Assembly (NCBI GenBank): GCA_040772905.1 | Contig: JAXGXJ010000005.1 | Coordinates: 248,001 to 312,000, forward strand | Length of the DNA: 64,000 nt | From: JAXGXJ01 sp040772905 | Lineage (GTDB): Bacteria > Actinomycetota > Thermoleophilia > RBG-16-64-13 | Reading direction: 5' to 3' | Shown: positions 33,501 to 41,683 of the stretch, in pieces | Position numbering within the stretch: the first letter of the stretch is position 1 | How the letters are laid out: each line of letters opens with the position of its first letter | Program-made: the position numbers and the translations under genes | Notes under the pieces: model-generated | The model's database searches: none | What the model was told of the DNA's origin: nothing | The model's input: only the letters and a program-made list of their open reading frames with translations

Positions 33501-33856
33501 CCTCGGCAGCCGACCTGGCCGAGTTGGGCGATCTGCGCCAGGAACTCGGCGACCGCTTCGGCGACATCCCCGAGCCGGTGGACAACCTCATCTTCCTGGG
33601 CGAGGTGCGGGCCACGCTGCAGCGGTTGGGCGCCGACTCGCTGGCCGTGCGCCAGCACCGGCTGGAAGTGACAGGCCTGATGCTCCCCTCCGGCTCGCGG
33701 GAGGCGTTGCGAGAGCGAGACCGGCGCTACGCGTACGCCTCGGTGCAGGGTCATCTGTCCTTGGGCTTCCGCGGTGACGACCGGCCGCTGCGCGAGGTAG
33801 TGAGCGGGGTGCTGGATGATATACTCGCGCTCTCCCCGGCGGAAGGTGCACTCTAG
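30548..33856 (+). CDS. mfd: Transcription-repair coupling factor
   Basis: A 1102-residue SF2 translocase that removes stalled RNA polymerase and recruits UvrA. In order: UvrB-homology domains 1a/2/1b (to about 330), the RNA polymerase interaction domain (about 420-500, with KGDFVVHEDHGVGRFEGI), the helicase core, and the TRCF C-terminal domain. The helicase core has Walker A GDVGYGKTE near residue 586, DEEQRF near 687, and SATPIPRTLQMS. ATG 30548 overlaps the pth stop and is preferred over an upstream GTG. The next gene starts at the base after its stop. Confidence 0.97.
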   Translation: MPRLTRLVHGLAEFEEALTGSLQGRSHLVVPSFVHAYLTAALLERRPWSDSAALVVAPDQDTAEELEHELALYLPERPVVYLPPRGVWHGSEAEVKPRVAGRRARALWALAQGATDCKGACLPVLVVEATTLLEAVIEPQADPLTIRAGMQVEFEELVRRLAGAGYVRVDQVEDAGEFSVRGGIVDVFPVTERVPVRVEFWGDEVESLRAFSVYSQRSLGSLEAVTVYAAAERRGGGLATITSLLPEGTRVVEVDPARARARVEAFQADLADLVGGADGPASEELERGYVEWERVTEAVTSSPGMILTSLAAEGDMSPGPRATSGELPVTNLPEAEEAIQRLVDAGYRVVIAFEQRAEAERAGFVLRRVTGTLGGMDDIGEGPGVTFLPRALRRHFMMPDLKLALLTDALVFPRRHKAVTERRPLGGLELSSFRDLRKGDFVVHEDHGVGRFEGISTKTVAGVTRDYLDLAYKGGDMLYIPHDQISKVMRYVGAGGAAPALSKLGGKGWEHVKSRVRKAARQVAGELLHLYALRQAVKGYQFAEDSEWQVRFEKAFPYDETEDQLRAIDAIKDDMESPQPMDRLLCGDVGYGKTEVALRAAFKATLDGKQVMVLVPTTILAQQHYGTFRERFADFPVKVEMISRFRSAVEQKRILKDFAAGQVDVLIGTHRLLSQDVKPKDLGLVIVDEEQRFGVAQKEALRRMKVKIDVLTLSATPIPRTLQMSLSGVRDITVIETPPRDRHPIQTYVGLYDEGIATRAIEREVDRGGQVYYLHNRVETIDKVAARLQQLLPRIRFSVAHGQMKEQDLERVMLEFLRGDFDVLVTTTIIESGLDIPNANTLIVDRADLLGLAQLYQIRGRIGRSSRVAHAFLFHPDEAVLTEEAVARLSTLADYTELGSGFKIAMRDLEIRGAGELLGEEQSGHIAAVGFEMYLSMLQEAAAELQGQEPKTERLVRVDIGIDAHVPQSFIGYEAARVDLHRRIASAADLAELGDLRQELGDRFGDIPEPVDNLIFLGEVRATLQRLGADSLAVRQHRLEVTGLMLPSGSREALRERDRRYAYASVQGHLSLGFRGDDRPLREVVSGVLDDILALSPAEGAL

Positions 33857-34987
33857 ATGAAGACAAGGTCGTGGGTGATACGCGGCGTGCTCGCCGGGCT
33901 GATCGCTACAGCGTTGCTGGGCTTCACCGGCTGTGGCGGCGATCTTCCCAAAGGCTCCATCGCCCAGGTGGGGCAGGCCTTCATCTCCGAGAAGCAGTTC
34001 GAAGAACTCAAGTCGCTCTACGAGGCCGTGGGCCGCGCTCCCGACAAGGATGCTCAGAAGGACGAGTACGAACGCTTCGAGCAGAGCGTGGCCGAGTATC
34101 TGGTGCAGATGGAGGTGCTCGAACAACAGGCGGGCGCCTACGAGATCGATATCACCGACGCCGACGTCGAAGCCGCCATCGCCGAGATCAAGCAGATGTT
34201 CCAGGGGGACGAGGCGAAGTTCAAGAAGGCCCTCGAGAAGCAACAGCTGAGTCTGGAGCAGTTCACCGCACAGACCCGCGACCGTCTGTTGCTGGACAAG
34301 ATGAAGGCGGCCGTCACTGTGGATGTGGAGGTGACGGAATCGGAGGTGGAGGCGTACTACGAGGCCAACAAGAAGGACTATGTGCAGCCCGAGCAGCGGG
34401 AGGTGCGCCACATCCTCATCGCCGTGGGAGGAGCGGATGGTGAATCTGCGCCCACACAGGCCGACTGGGAAGCAGCCAAGAAGGAAGCCGACAAGATACG
34501 AGCCGAAGTGCAGAACGGGGCGAACTTCCGAGCCACTGCGGAGAAGTACTCCGATGATGAGGACACGCGCAGCTCAGGCGGCAGGTTGGGGACGGTGACC
34601 CCCGGACAGACCGTCCCTGAGTTCGAAGAGGCGGTGTTCAGCCTCAAGAAGGATGAGATCTCGCAACCCGTCAAGACGCAATACGGCTATCACATAATCC
34701 AGGTGACCGAGATCACACCCGAAGAACAACTGCCTTTCGACAGGGTTCATGACAGCATCAGGGCCGCGCTCATGGAGCAGAAGACCGAGCAGGCGTGGCA
34801 GTCCTGGCTGGCGGAGACGCAGGCAAAGCTGGGTGTGGTCTATCTGTCGGGGCTCGAGCCGGAGACACCGGCGATCCTCCGTAGCACTACCACCGAGGCG
34901 TCGGACGAGCAGATGGGGGATGAGGAGGCCGCCGGGGATCGCGGCACCGCTCAAAGCTCAGAGACCACAGACTCCAGCAAGGAGTGA
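33857..34987 (+). CDS. Lipoprotein peptidyl-prolyl cis-trans isomerase (PrsA/SurA type)
   Basis: A 376-residue exported foldase. The signal peptide ends in a lipobox (GFTGC at about residues 22-26), so it should be tethered to the outer face of the membrane. The N-terminal part is a SurA_N-like helical chaperone region. A parvulin domain spans about 165-300, with REVRHILIAV, GGRLGTVTPGQ and YGYHIIQV. The tail is Glu/Ser/Thr-rich. It lies between mfd and mazG; in M. tuberculosis the lipoprotein gene lpqU lies nearby, between mazG and eno. Confidence 0.92.
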   Translation: MKTRSWVIRGVLAGLIATALLGFTGCGGDLPKGSIAQVGQAFISEKQFEELKSLYEAVGRAPDKDAQKDEYERFEQSVAEYLVQMEVLEQQAGAYEIDITDADVEAAIAEIKQMFQGDEAKFKKALEKQQLSLEQFTAQTRDRLLLDKMKAAVTVDVEVTESEVEAYYEANKKDYVQPEQREVRHILIAVGGADGESAPTQADWEAAKKEADKIRAEVQNGANFRATAEKYSDDEDTRSSGGRLGTVTPGQTVPEFEEAVFSLKKDEISQPVKTQYGYHIIQVTEITPEEQLPFDRVHDSIRAALMEQKTEQAWQSWLAETQAKLGVVYLSGLEPETPAILRSTTTEASDEQMGDEEAAGDRGTAQSSETTDSSKE

Positions 34988-34991
34988 GCAC

Positions 34992-35831
34992 GTGAGCGAT
35001 CTGCCCCCTTCGGCCGTCGACATCGGCTCCGCCGACCGCGAGAAGATCGTCATCCCGCTGTGGCGGCTGTATGAGTTGACCGCCAAGTTGCGCCGCGAAT
35101 GTCCCTGGGACCGCAAACAGACCCAGGAGAGCATCGTGGCCTACACGCTGGAAGAGACCTACGAACTCATCGACACCGTGCGCGAGCGCGCGGAGCGGGG
35201 GTCCGAGGGCGACGCCGCTGTGCTGGGCGAATTGGGCGACTTGCTGTTCCAGGTGTATTTCATCGCCGCTGTGGCGGAGGAGCAGGGGCTCTACCACCTG
35301 GGTCAGGTGGCCGACGGCATCCACGACAAGCTGGTGCGGCGCCATCCTCACATCTTCGGCGAAGCGGCCGCCGAGACGGCGGAAGAGGTCAAGGCCACCT
35401 GGGACACCATAAAGAAGGAGTCGGAGGGCCGCGAAGGCATCTTCCACGAGGTCGCCCGCGCGTTCCCCGCCCTGCTCTTGGCACAGAAACTCCAGCAGCG
35501 TGCCGCCGCGGTGGGCTTCGACTGGCATCACGCGGCCGACGTGCTCGACAAGGTGAAGGAGGAGACCGCGGAGCTGGAGGAGGCCCTGGCAGGAGGAGAC
35601 GATGAGGCGGTGGCCGCCGAGATGGGCGATCTGCTCTTTGCCTTGGTCAATCTGGCGCGTAAGCTGAAGGTGGACCCGGAACTTGCCCTGCGGGGCTCGG
35701 CGCTCCGCTTCCGCGAGCGGGTGGAGGAAGCCGCCCGCATCGCGGGACAGGAAGGCCGGACATTCGAGGACCTGGGTCTGGACGAGCAAGAGACGTACTA
35801 CCAACACGCGAAGGAGGGTCTCAGGCGATGA
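34992..35831 (+). CDS. mazG: Nucleoside triphosphate pyrophosphohydrolase MazG
   Basis: A 279-residue tandem MazG protein. The first domain has CPWDRKQT and LEETYELID, then GELGDLLFQV. The second has KEETAELEEA and EMGDLLFALVNLAR. These helical metal-dependent pyrophosphatases remove non-canonical NTPs. GTG 34992 lies 4 nt after the PPIase stop. The stop overlaps the eno ATG (ATGA). Confidence 0.94.
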   Translation: MSDLPPSAVDIGSADREKIVIPLWRLYELTAKLRRECPWDRKQTQESIVAYTLEETYELIDTVRERAERGSEGDAAVLGELGDLLFQVYFIAAVAEEQGLYHLGQVADGIHDKLVRRHPHIFGEAAAETAEEVKATWDTIKKESEGREGIFHEVARAFPALLLAQKLQQRAAAVGFDWHHAADVLDKVKEETAELEEALAGGDDEAVAAEMGDLLFALVNLARKLKVDPELALRGSALRFRERVEEAARIAGQEGRTFEDLGLDEQETYYQHAKEGLRR

Positions 35832-37120
35832 CTACCATAGTGAGCGTCTACGGACGGCAGGTGCTCGACTCGCGGGGGAATCCCACCGTCGAGGTCGACG
35901 TCGAACTGGCCTGTGGCGCTCGAGGTAGGGCCGCGGTGCCCTCAGGTGCTTCCACGGGTTCGTTCGAGGCCGTGGAGCTTCGTGACGGCGGCGAAGCGTA
36001 CGGAGGCAAGAGCGTCCTCAATGCCGTGCGGCACGTGAACGAGACCATCTGCGACACACTCATAGGTCTGGACGCCACCGATCAGCGCGAGGTGGACCGC
36101 CTGATGATCGAGGCCGACGGCACGCCCAACAAGGGCCGCTTCGGGGCGAACGCCATCCTGGGTACGTCGCTGGCCGTGGCCAAAGCGGCGGCGGATGCTC
36201 TCGACCTACCGCTCTACAAGTACCTGGGCGGCGTGAACGCGCACGTGCTGCCCGTGCCCATGATGAACATCCTGAACGGCGGCAAGCATGCCGACAACAA
36301 CGTCGACCTGCAGGAGTTCATGTGTGTCCCGGTGGGCGCGCCCACCTATGCTGAGGCGCTGCGCATGTGTGTGGAGGTGTACCACACGCTGAAGAAGGTT
36401 CTCTCCGGCCGGGGCATGTCGACCTCGGTGGGCGACGAGGGCGGCTTCGCCCCCAACCTGGCCAGCAACGAGGACGCCATCAAGGCCATCCTGGAGGCAG
36501 TGGAGAAGGCCGGCTATCGGCCGGGGGAGGATGTGGCCATCGCGCTCGATCCTGCTGCCAGCGAGTTCTTCGACGCCAAGGCGCAGGTGTACGACCTGGC
36601 CGGCGAAGGCCGCAAGCTCGCGCCCGAGGAGATGGCCGCCTACTACGCCGACCTCTGTGCACGCTATCCCATCGTGAGCCTGGAGGACGGCATGGCCGAG
36701 GAGGATTGGGCCGGCTGGGCGGCGCTCACCAAGATGGTGGGAGACAAGGTGCAGTTGGTGGGAGACGACATCTTCGTCACCAACATGGAGCGTCTGGCCA
36801 TGGGCATCGAGAGAGGTGTGGCCAACAGCATCCTCATCAAGTTGAACCAGATCGGCACGTTGAGCGAGACCTTGGACGCCATCTCCATGGCGCACCGCGC
36901 CGGCTACACAGCGGTGGTCAGCCATCGCTCGGGCGAGACCGAGGACAGCACTATCGCCGACCTGGTGGTGGCCACCAGCGCCGGCCAGATCAAGACCGGG
37001 GCTCCGTGCCGGGGCGAGCGGACGGCCAAGTACAACCAGCTCCTGCGCATCGAGGAGGAGCTCGGTGAGGCGGCCTACTACCCGGGCGGGGCTGTGTTCG
37101 CGCGACGCGCGGGGCGCTAG
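35828..37120 (+). CDS. eno: Enolase
   Basis: A 430-residue 2-phosphoglycerate dehydratase, the penultimate glycolytic enzyme. The signatures are YGRQVLDSRGNPTVEVDV, GASTGSFEAVELRD, NGGKHADNN, DEGGFAPNL, SLEDGMAEEDW, the catalytic lysine segment LIKLNQIGT, and SHRSGETED. Length and all active-site regions are normal. Coupling to mazG and the DivIC gene 51 nt later follow the usual actinomycetote order. Confidence 0.97.
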   Translation: MTTIVSVYGRQVLDSRGNPTVEVDVELACGARGRAAVPSGASTGSFEAVELRDGGEAYGGKSVLNAVRHVNETICDTLIGLDATDQREVDRLMIEADGTPNKGRFGANAILGTSLAVAKAAADALDLPLYKYLGGVNAHVLPVPMMNILNGGKHADNNVDLQEFMCVPVGAPTYAEALRMCVEVYHTLKKVLSGRGMSTSVGDEGGFAPNLASNEDAIKAILEAVEKAGYRPGEDVAIALDPAASEFFDAKAQVYDLAGEGRKLAPEEMAAYYADLCARYPIVSLEDGMAEEDWAGWAALTKMVGDKVQLVGDDIFVTNMERLAMGIERGVANSILIKLNQIGTLSETLDAISMAHRAGYTAVVSHRSGETEDSTIADLVVATSAGQIKTGAPCRGERTAKYNQLLRIEEELGEAAYYPGGAVFARRAGR

Positions 37121-37171
37121 AGCGACCTCGTGGGAGGAGCCGGAGAGGCCGGGGCCGAATAAGTAAGGACC

Positions 37172-37747
37172 ATGGCGAGCATCAGCATGACATCGAGAGA
37201 GACCGCGCGGGGCGAGGCGCCGGTCCTGGATGCCCAGGACCGGCGCTTCGCCGCCCGCCGCACCGCCTTCCTCATGGCTCTGCTGGTGCTGTTGGTGGTG
37301 GTAGCTCTGGCCGCCAACTACGGGCCTCTCAGCCATTACCTGCAGGCGCGCGAGCGATTGCAGGAGACCACGGCCAGGGTCGAGGCGCTCGAGCAGCAGG
37401 CCGCCGGGCTGCAGGCGCAGCTGGGCAAGCTCAGCGAATCCGGTTACCTGGAGGACTTGGCGCGGAAGCAACTCACGTACGCCCTCCCCGGGGAGGACCT
37501 CTACATCGTCAAGCATCCCGAGGAAGCAGCGGCTGTCGACGTCGCCGCCGCGCAGGGTGGGGCCGAGTCCACGGATGCCGCGCTGACCGCCGCCGGTGAG
37601 GTCTCGGCGGCTCAGACGTCCGCGGGCGCCGAGGCGCTGGGCGGGGCTGAGGCCGATGGCGCCGCGCAGACATCCGGCGAGCGTGCGGCCCTGCCGCAGC
37701 CCGGGTTCTTTGAACGTATCCTGATGGCTATCGCGTCGCTGTTCTAG
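37172..37747 (+). CDS. Septum formation initiator (FtsB/DivIC family)
   Basis: A 191-residue bitopic protein. A transmembrane helix spans about residues 30-48, a coiled coil follows (about 55-85, with ERLQETTARVEALEQQ), then the DivIC motif YLEDLARKQLTYALPGEDLYIVK. Its partners would be FtsL and FtsQ at the division septum. The C-terminal 75 residues are Ala/Glu-rich and low complexity, which is longer than most family members. Its place after eno matches Rv1024. Confidence 0.88.
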   Translation: MASISMTSRETARGEAPVLDAQDRRFAARRTAFLMALLVLLVVVALAANYGPLSHYLQARERLQETTARVEALEQQAAGLQAQLGKLSESGYLEDLARKQLTYALPGEDLYIVKHPEEAAAVDVAAAQGGAESTDAALTAAGEVSAAQTSAGAEALGGAEADGAAQTSGERAALPQPGFFERILMAIASLF

Positions 37748-37769
37748 GGCGCTCAGGGCACACACGATC

Positions 37770-38297
37770 ATGTATCCGTCCGATCCAGGTGAACCCCGCG
37801 ATCCGCTGCGCTCCTCAGACTCGCTGCATCCCTCCAACCCACAGGCTCCTGAAGATATCTCGAGCTCGCGCCGCACCGATCGCTACGTCCGGCGGACGGC
37901 GGAGCCCACCATCCAACGTCGCATCAACCGGCGGACGGGAGAGACGAGCATCGACGGCCCCGGCGCCGCCCGACGTGGCTCACACGCGAGGCCGCCCCTC
38001 AAGAGCGGCACTCCCTCCCGTCTCGCGGCGATCGCCGTGTTGCTGGCGGTCATCGTGGTCTTCGCCATCGCGGCCTTGGTGGCTACCTCAGGGTCGGACG
38101 CCGCGCCCGGTACCGGGGAGACCGTGCCCGTGAGCGTACTGCCCATCACTCCCGAGTACCTCAAAGAAGGTGCGGCCACCTCCACCACCGAGTACCCGGA
38201 GACGCCCGTGAACGGGGAGACACCCGTGAGCGAGCCCGGGGCTGGTGAAGAAGAAGACGGCGGCGGCGGCACGACGACCACCACCGCTGGTGACTGA
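37770..38297 (+). CDS. Single-pass membrane protein of unknown function
   Basis: A 175-residue protein. It has a long hydrophilic N-terminus rich in Pro, Ser and Arg (about 1-88), one transmembrane helix at about 89-110, and an acidic Thr/Gly/Glu tail ending in a run of Thr. No known domain was recognised. It sits between the DivIC gene and DUF501-ppx, and its last 8 nt overlap the next start. A cell-envelope or division role is only a guess from context. Confidence 0.7.
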   Translation: MYPSDPGEPRDPLRSSDSLHPSNPQAPEDISSSRRTDRYVRRTAEPTIQRRINRRTGETSIDGPGAARRGSHARPPLKSGTPSRLAAIAVLLAVIVVFAIAALVATSGSDAAPGTGETVPVSVLPITPEYLKEGAATSTTEYPETPVNGETPVSEPGAGEEEDGGGGTTTTTAGD

Positions 38298-39846
38298 ATC
38301 GCCGCTTTCGCCGCACTCGCCCCTGACGTCGCTCTCGACGCTCTCGACGCTGGACCGAGGCGTCATCGCCTATCAGCTGGGACGGACCCCGCGTGACCTG
38401 ACCGGCGTGGGCGCCCGCTGCCCGTACGGATTCCCGGCGGTCATCGAGACCGCGCCCGTGCTCTCTGACGGCACTCCCAACCCGACGCTGCTGTATCTCA
38501 CCTGTCCCACGTTGGCTGCGGCGGTGAGCCGGGTGGAGGCCGGGGGCGGGGTACGAGCCTTCAAGCAGGCGTGCGCGGACGACCCGGGGCTGAGAGAGAC
38601 GCTCGGACGGGTGACCGCTTCGTATCGGGAGCGTCGGGCGGAGCTGCTTCGTGCCGGTGAACCCCGTCTTGCCGGTCACGCAGGCGAGCCGGGGGTCGCG
38701 GGCAAGGGCGACGGCCCGGCGCAGGCGACGGCGCGTCTGCAGGCCGGCATCGGCGGACCCGAGGGGCCGGACAGGGCCTCGTGCCTGCACGCCTATGGCG
38801 CAGCCCTGTTGGCGGCCATGTCAGGAGGTCTGGGGGCGGGTGCGCTTGCAGCCGAGGCCGGTGCGGTGTGGGATCGTTTCTACCCAGCCTTGGATACATG
38901 TTGGTGCACAGAGCGTCGCTGTGACCTCGCGGGCCGAGTGCAGCGGCGGGCGGTGATCGACGTGGGTACCATCTCCGTGCGCCTCTTGGTGGCCGACGTC
39001 ACTGGGGATCTCGTGCAGGATGTGGTCCGGCGGACCGAGATCACCCGATTGGGTGAAGGTCTGCGTCGCGGTGACAGGCTGCTGCCGGCCGCGGCCCGCC
39101 GCACGGCGGAGATGGTGGAGCGACTGGTAGTTGAGGCTCGTTCGCAGAGCGTGGAGGATGTCTTGTTGGCCGGCACCAGTGCCACCCGCGAGGCGGTCGA
39201 CGGCAGAGAGTTCCTGACGGCATCAGCCGCGCGCGCCGGCGTGAGGGCTGTGGTGCTCTCGGGACGTCAGGAGGCCGAAGCAGCCTACGCGGGAGTGACG
39301 CAGGATGTGCCCGGTGACCCAGTGGTGTTGGACATCGGTGGTGGCAGCACGGAGCTCAGCCTGCGACGGGGCATCCGTCTACACACCACCAGCCTCGACT
39401 TGGGGGCGAGCAAGGCCACAGAACGCTGGATCACCGCCGACCCGCCACCGACCGAGGAGGTCGCTCGAGTCATCGAGGCTGCGACGGAGATCCTGGAGCA
39501 CGATGGCAAGGCGTTTCGCAGTGATGAGCGGTCGCGGCGACTTGTCGGAGTGGCCGGCACCGTGACCACTGTCGCCTGTCTTGCTGCGGGCCTGGAGTCG
39601 TACGACCGTGACGCCGTGCATCTGCGAGCCTTGCATCGCGACGAAGTAGAGACGCAACTGCGGCGCTTGAGCGCCATGACCATCCAGGAGAGGACGCGGT
39701 TGAACTGCGTGCAGGCCGGCCGGGCTCCGGTGATCGTCGCCGGGGCCGCCATCTTGCTCGCGGTTATGGATGCACTAGGGTTCGACCAGTTGACCGTCTC
39801 CGAACGAGACCTACTCGACGGGCTGGCAGCTCACGGCCCCTGGTGA
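38290..39846 (+). CDS. DUF501 domain fused to Ppx/GppA exopolyphosphatase
   Basis: A 518-residue fusion. Residues about 22-210 match DUF501: ARCPYGFPAVIETAPVLSDG, PTLLYLTCPTL, CLHAYGAALL and a terminal CWCTERRCDLAGR. Residues from about 220 form the ASKHA-fold phosphatase: AVIDVGTISVRLLVADV, GTSATREAVDG, SGRQEAEAAYAG, DIGGGSTEL and GVAGTVTTVA. It should hydrolyse polyphosphate or pppGpp. In M. tuberculosis these are two adjacent genes, Rv1025 and Rv1026. GTG 38290 overlaps the upstream stop. The insert at about 135-160 is Gly/Ala-rich and poorly conserved. Confidence 0.9.
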   Translation: MTESPLSPHSPLTSLSTLSTLDRGVIAYQLGRTPRDLTGVGARCPYGFPAVIETAPVLSDGTPNPTLLYLTCPTLAAAVSRVEAGGGVRAFKQACADDPGLRETLGRVTASYRERRAELLRAGEPRLAGHAGEPGVAGKGDGPAQATARLQAGIGGPEGPDRASCLHAYGAALLAAMSGGLGAGALAAEAGAVWDRFYPALDTCWCTERRCDLAGRVQRRAVIDVGTISVRLLVADVTGDLVQDVVRRTEITRLGEGLRRGDRLLPAAARRTAEMVERLVVEARSQSVEDVLLAGTSATREAVDGREFLTASAARAGVRAVVLSGRQEAEAAYAGVTQDVPGDPVVLDIGGGSTELSLRRGIRLHTTSLDLGASKATERWITADPPPTEEVARVIEAATEILEHDGKAFRSDERSRRLVGVAGTVTTVACLAAGLESYDRDAVHLRALHRDEVETQLRRLSAMTIQERTRLNCVQAGRAPVIVAGAAILLAVMDALGFDQLTVSERDLLDGLAAHGPW

Positions 39847-39960
39847 GTCGGCAGGGCCGACGGGCGCAGCAGAACGTGCCGCCGACGCAGCCGAGGCCGG
39901 CAAGAAACGGTCGGTCCGGTCGGCGCGCGCGTCGGGGCGGCGAAGACGGCTCTGCCGGCG

Positions 39961-40176
39961 TCAGTCCTTCACCGGCAGGACGTGTATGGCCTGGATGACG
40001 AGATGCACCTTGTCGCCGGGCTGGAGGCCCATATCCTCGGCCGATTCCGTGCTGAGGATCGACGATGCCATCGTGGGCGCGTCGGTCACGTCGAACTTCA
40101 CCAGAGACATCACGTCGCCTCGCGCGATGGACTTGACGGTCGCCGGGATCACGTTGCGGGCACCGAACCTGTTCAT
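39961..40176 (-). CDS. Molybdopterin/molybdate-binding Mop (TOBE) protein
   Basis: A 71-residue single-domain molbindin. It begins MNRFGARNVIPATVKSIARG and continues VKFDV, STESAEDMGLQPGDKV and VIQAIHVLPVKD. Molbindins assemble as hexamers and store or buffer molybdate or tungstate in the cytosol. The frame is open upstream, but AAGGAGGAGCC precedes ATG 40176. No Mod transporter or molybdoenzyme gene is in the window. A long inverted repeat upstream (40204-40237) may control it. Confidence 0.88.
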   Translation of the reverse strand: MNRFGARNVIPATVKSIARGDVMSLVKFDVTDAPTMASSILSTESAEDMGLQPGDKVHLVIQAIHVLPVKD

Positions 40177-40203
40177 GGCTCCTCCTTGCCAGACGCACTG
40201 AGC

Positions 40204-40237
40204 GTTACCGTGGGAGTACCGCTGACCCCACGGTAAC
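40204..40237. promoter_or_regulatory. Long inverted repeat between mop and tRNA-Leu
   Basis: GTTACCGTGGG and CCCACGGTAAC form a perfect 11-bp inverted repeat with a 12-nt centre, 27 nt upstream of the Mop start on the minus strand and 28 nt before tRNA-Leu. It could be an operator for the Mop gene, possibly for a molybdate-sensing regulator, or a hairpin. Confidence 0.5.
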
Positions 40238-40265
40238 ACCAGCGAGGCTGCTATTGTTGTTGTGT

Positions 40266-40347
40266 GCCGGAGTGGCGGAATGGCAGACGCAACGGTCTTA
40301 AACACCGTAGGGCTATGCCCGTGCGGGTTCGAGTCCCGCCTCCGGCA
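40266..40347 (+). tRNA. tRNA-Leu (anticodon TAA)
   Basis: An 82-nt type II tRNA. The acceptor stem GCCGGAG pairs with CTCCGGC, the anticodon stem is ACGGT/ACCGT with loop CTTAAAC, there is a long variable arm, and the T-loop is GTTCGAGTC. CCA is not encoded. It borders the zone of gene remnants that follows. Confidence 0.96.
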
Positions 40348-40481
40348 TTCGACCCTTGGAGGAAGTCATGTGGTCTCGCAGGAGAGGTCTTGTGAGAACG
40401 AAGACCGGCCTATGGGTCCCCGCGCGGAGAAGTGTTGACAGATCCCACGATGCCGCCGTGGCGGACTCAGCCGACTTATGA

Positions 40482-41024
40482 CACGACTGCGTCAGCGCGT
40501 ACCGATGGCTCCTGAAACAGGGCTTCTCCCCGTGGAGCATCGCGGTGGCCGGCGATTCGGCGGGCGGCAACCTGGCGGTCACGATGATGATGAAGCTCCG
40601 CGACTGCGGCGATCCGCTGCCGGCGGCGGCCGCATGCCTCTCGCCGGTGGGACAGCTCATCGGGCGCGACCTCACGAGGCAGGGTCGTGACCCGCTGCTC
40701 CATCCAAAGGCGATGAAGATGTTCGACAAGTCGTATGTGGGGAGCAACGATCCTTCCGACCCGTTGATCTCTCCCGTATTCGGCGACTGGCACGGACTGC
40801 CCCCGCTGCTGGTGCACGCAGGTGAGGACGAGATCCTCCGCGAGGATGCGATCCGCATAGTGGGGTCGGCGAAGGCGGCTGGAGTCGACGCGCGGCTGGA
40901 GATATACCCACGCATGTGGCACGTCTGGCAACTCTTCTCACAGTTGCCGGAGTCCGCGCGCTCATTGGATGATGTCGCTCAGTTCTTGCGCGCTGGGACC
41001 ACCAGGACCGGGCAAGGGGCGTGA
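40482..41024 (+). pseudogene. N-terminally truncated alpha/beta hydrolase (hormone-sensitive lipase type)
   Basis: About 180 codons of the C-terminal two thirds of an HSL-family esterase. The frame reads DCVSAYRWLLKQGFSPWSIA, then the nucleophile elbow AGDSAGGNLAVTMM, then LPPLLVHAGEDEILRED and IYPRMWHVWQLF with the catalytic Asp and His. The preceding TGA at 40479 and the absence of the HGG oxyanion segment show that the 5' part is lost. The first in-frame start, GTG 40545, would begin right at the nucleophile elbow, so a folded enzyme is unlikely. Its 3' end overlaps the UspA gene. Confidence 0.75.
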
Positions 41025-41422
41025 TGGACGACCTGCTGGGTGACCGAACCGAGCAACAGACCGGTGAAGCCGCCGTGACCACGCGTCCCCACGACGATGA
41101 GCACCGCGTCCTTGGCTTCCTGCAACAGGACCTCGGCTGCTTGGCCCTGCACGACGCTCTGTTCGCATGAGATGGACGGTTGCAGTTCGGCCACCTTGGC
41201 CGCCGCCTCGGCGGCGGTCGTTTCGGCGTGTTGCCTAGCCTCTGCCATCGACTGCTGGTAGAAACCCGAATCGAACGCGAAGCCGGCTACCACTGCAGGA
41301 GGCATCTGCCATGCGGTGACTATGCGCAGACCGGCGTTCCGCAGCGCAGCCTCCTCAACAGCGACCGACAGCGCCGATCGCCCTCCTTCAGAACCATCGA
41401 CCCCGACGACTACGGTGGACAT
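40979..41422 (-). CDS. Universal stress protein (UspA family)
   Basis: A 147-residue UspA-fold protein. It begins MSTVVVGVDGSEGGRSAL and has the ATP-binding motif GTRGHGGFTGLLLGSVTQQV, so it belongs to the nucleotide-binding branch. ATG 41422 follows AAAGGAGG. It appears intact, unlike the gene remnants on both sides; its last 46 nt overlap the hydrolase remnant. Confidence 0.9.
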   Translation of the reverse strand: MSTVVVGVDGSEGGRSALSVAVEEAALRNAGLRIVTAWQMPPAVVAGFAFDSGFYQQSMAEARQHAETTAAEAAAKVAELQPSISCEQSVVQGQAAEVLLQEAKDAVLIVVGTRGHGGFTGLLLGSVTQQVVHHAPCPVLVVPARKN

Positions 41423-41538
41423 CTTGCCTCCTTTCGTCCTAGACGTTCCAATAGTGCAGTACCCGAGTGGCCGTGTGTCCATGCGTCGAACTGGGCCGCT
41501 GTCTGTGGATAGCTACCGCCGGTGCCGCACGGTCCCGT

Positions 41539-41676
41539 TCATCCGGCGGGACGGTCCTCCGGCTCGGCGTACCTGACGGTGGTGGAGACGGTCTCGGAGG
41601 CGACCTCGATGCCGGCCTCGCGCAGACGTTCCATGACCCTTCGCGAAAGGCCGTCTTTGATCGAGCGGGCCATCCG
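41539..41676 (-). pseudogene. C-terminal remnant, possibly of a mechanosensitive channel
   Basis: About 45 codons ending at a stop at 41539. The run KDGLSRRVMERLREAGIEVA followed by SETVSTTVRYAEP resembles the end of MscS-type channels, where an amphipathic helix precedes a GIEIPFP-like strand. Upstream of 41676 the similarity stops and the opposite strand takes up an unrelated MFS fragment. The assignment is tentative. Confidence 0.45.
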
Positions 41677-41683
41677 GGGTACC

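Noticed and set aside
36206..37876. A 556-codon minus-strand open frame opposite eno and the DivIC gene
   Set aside because: Composition is that of a GC shadow, and both plus-strand genes are certain.
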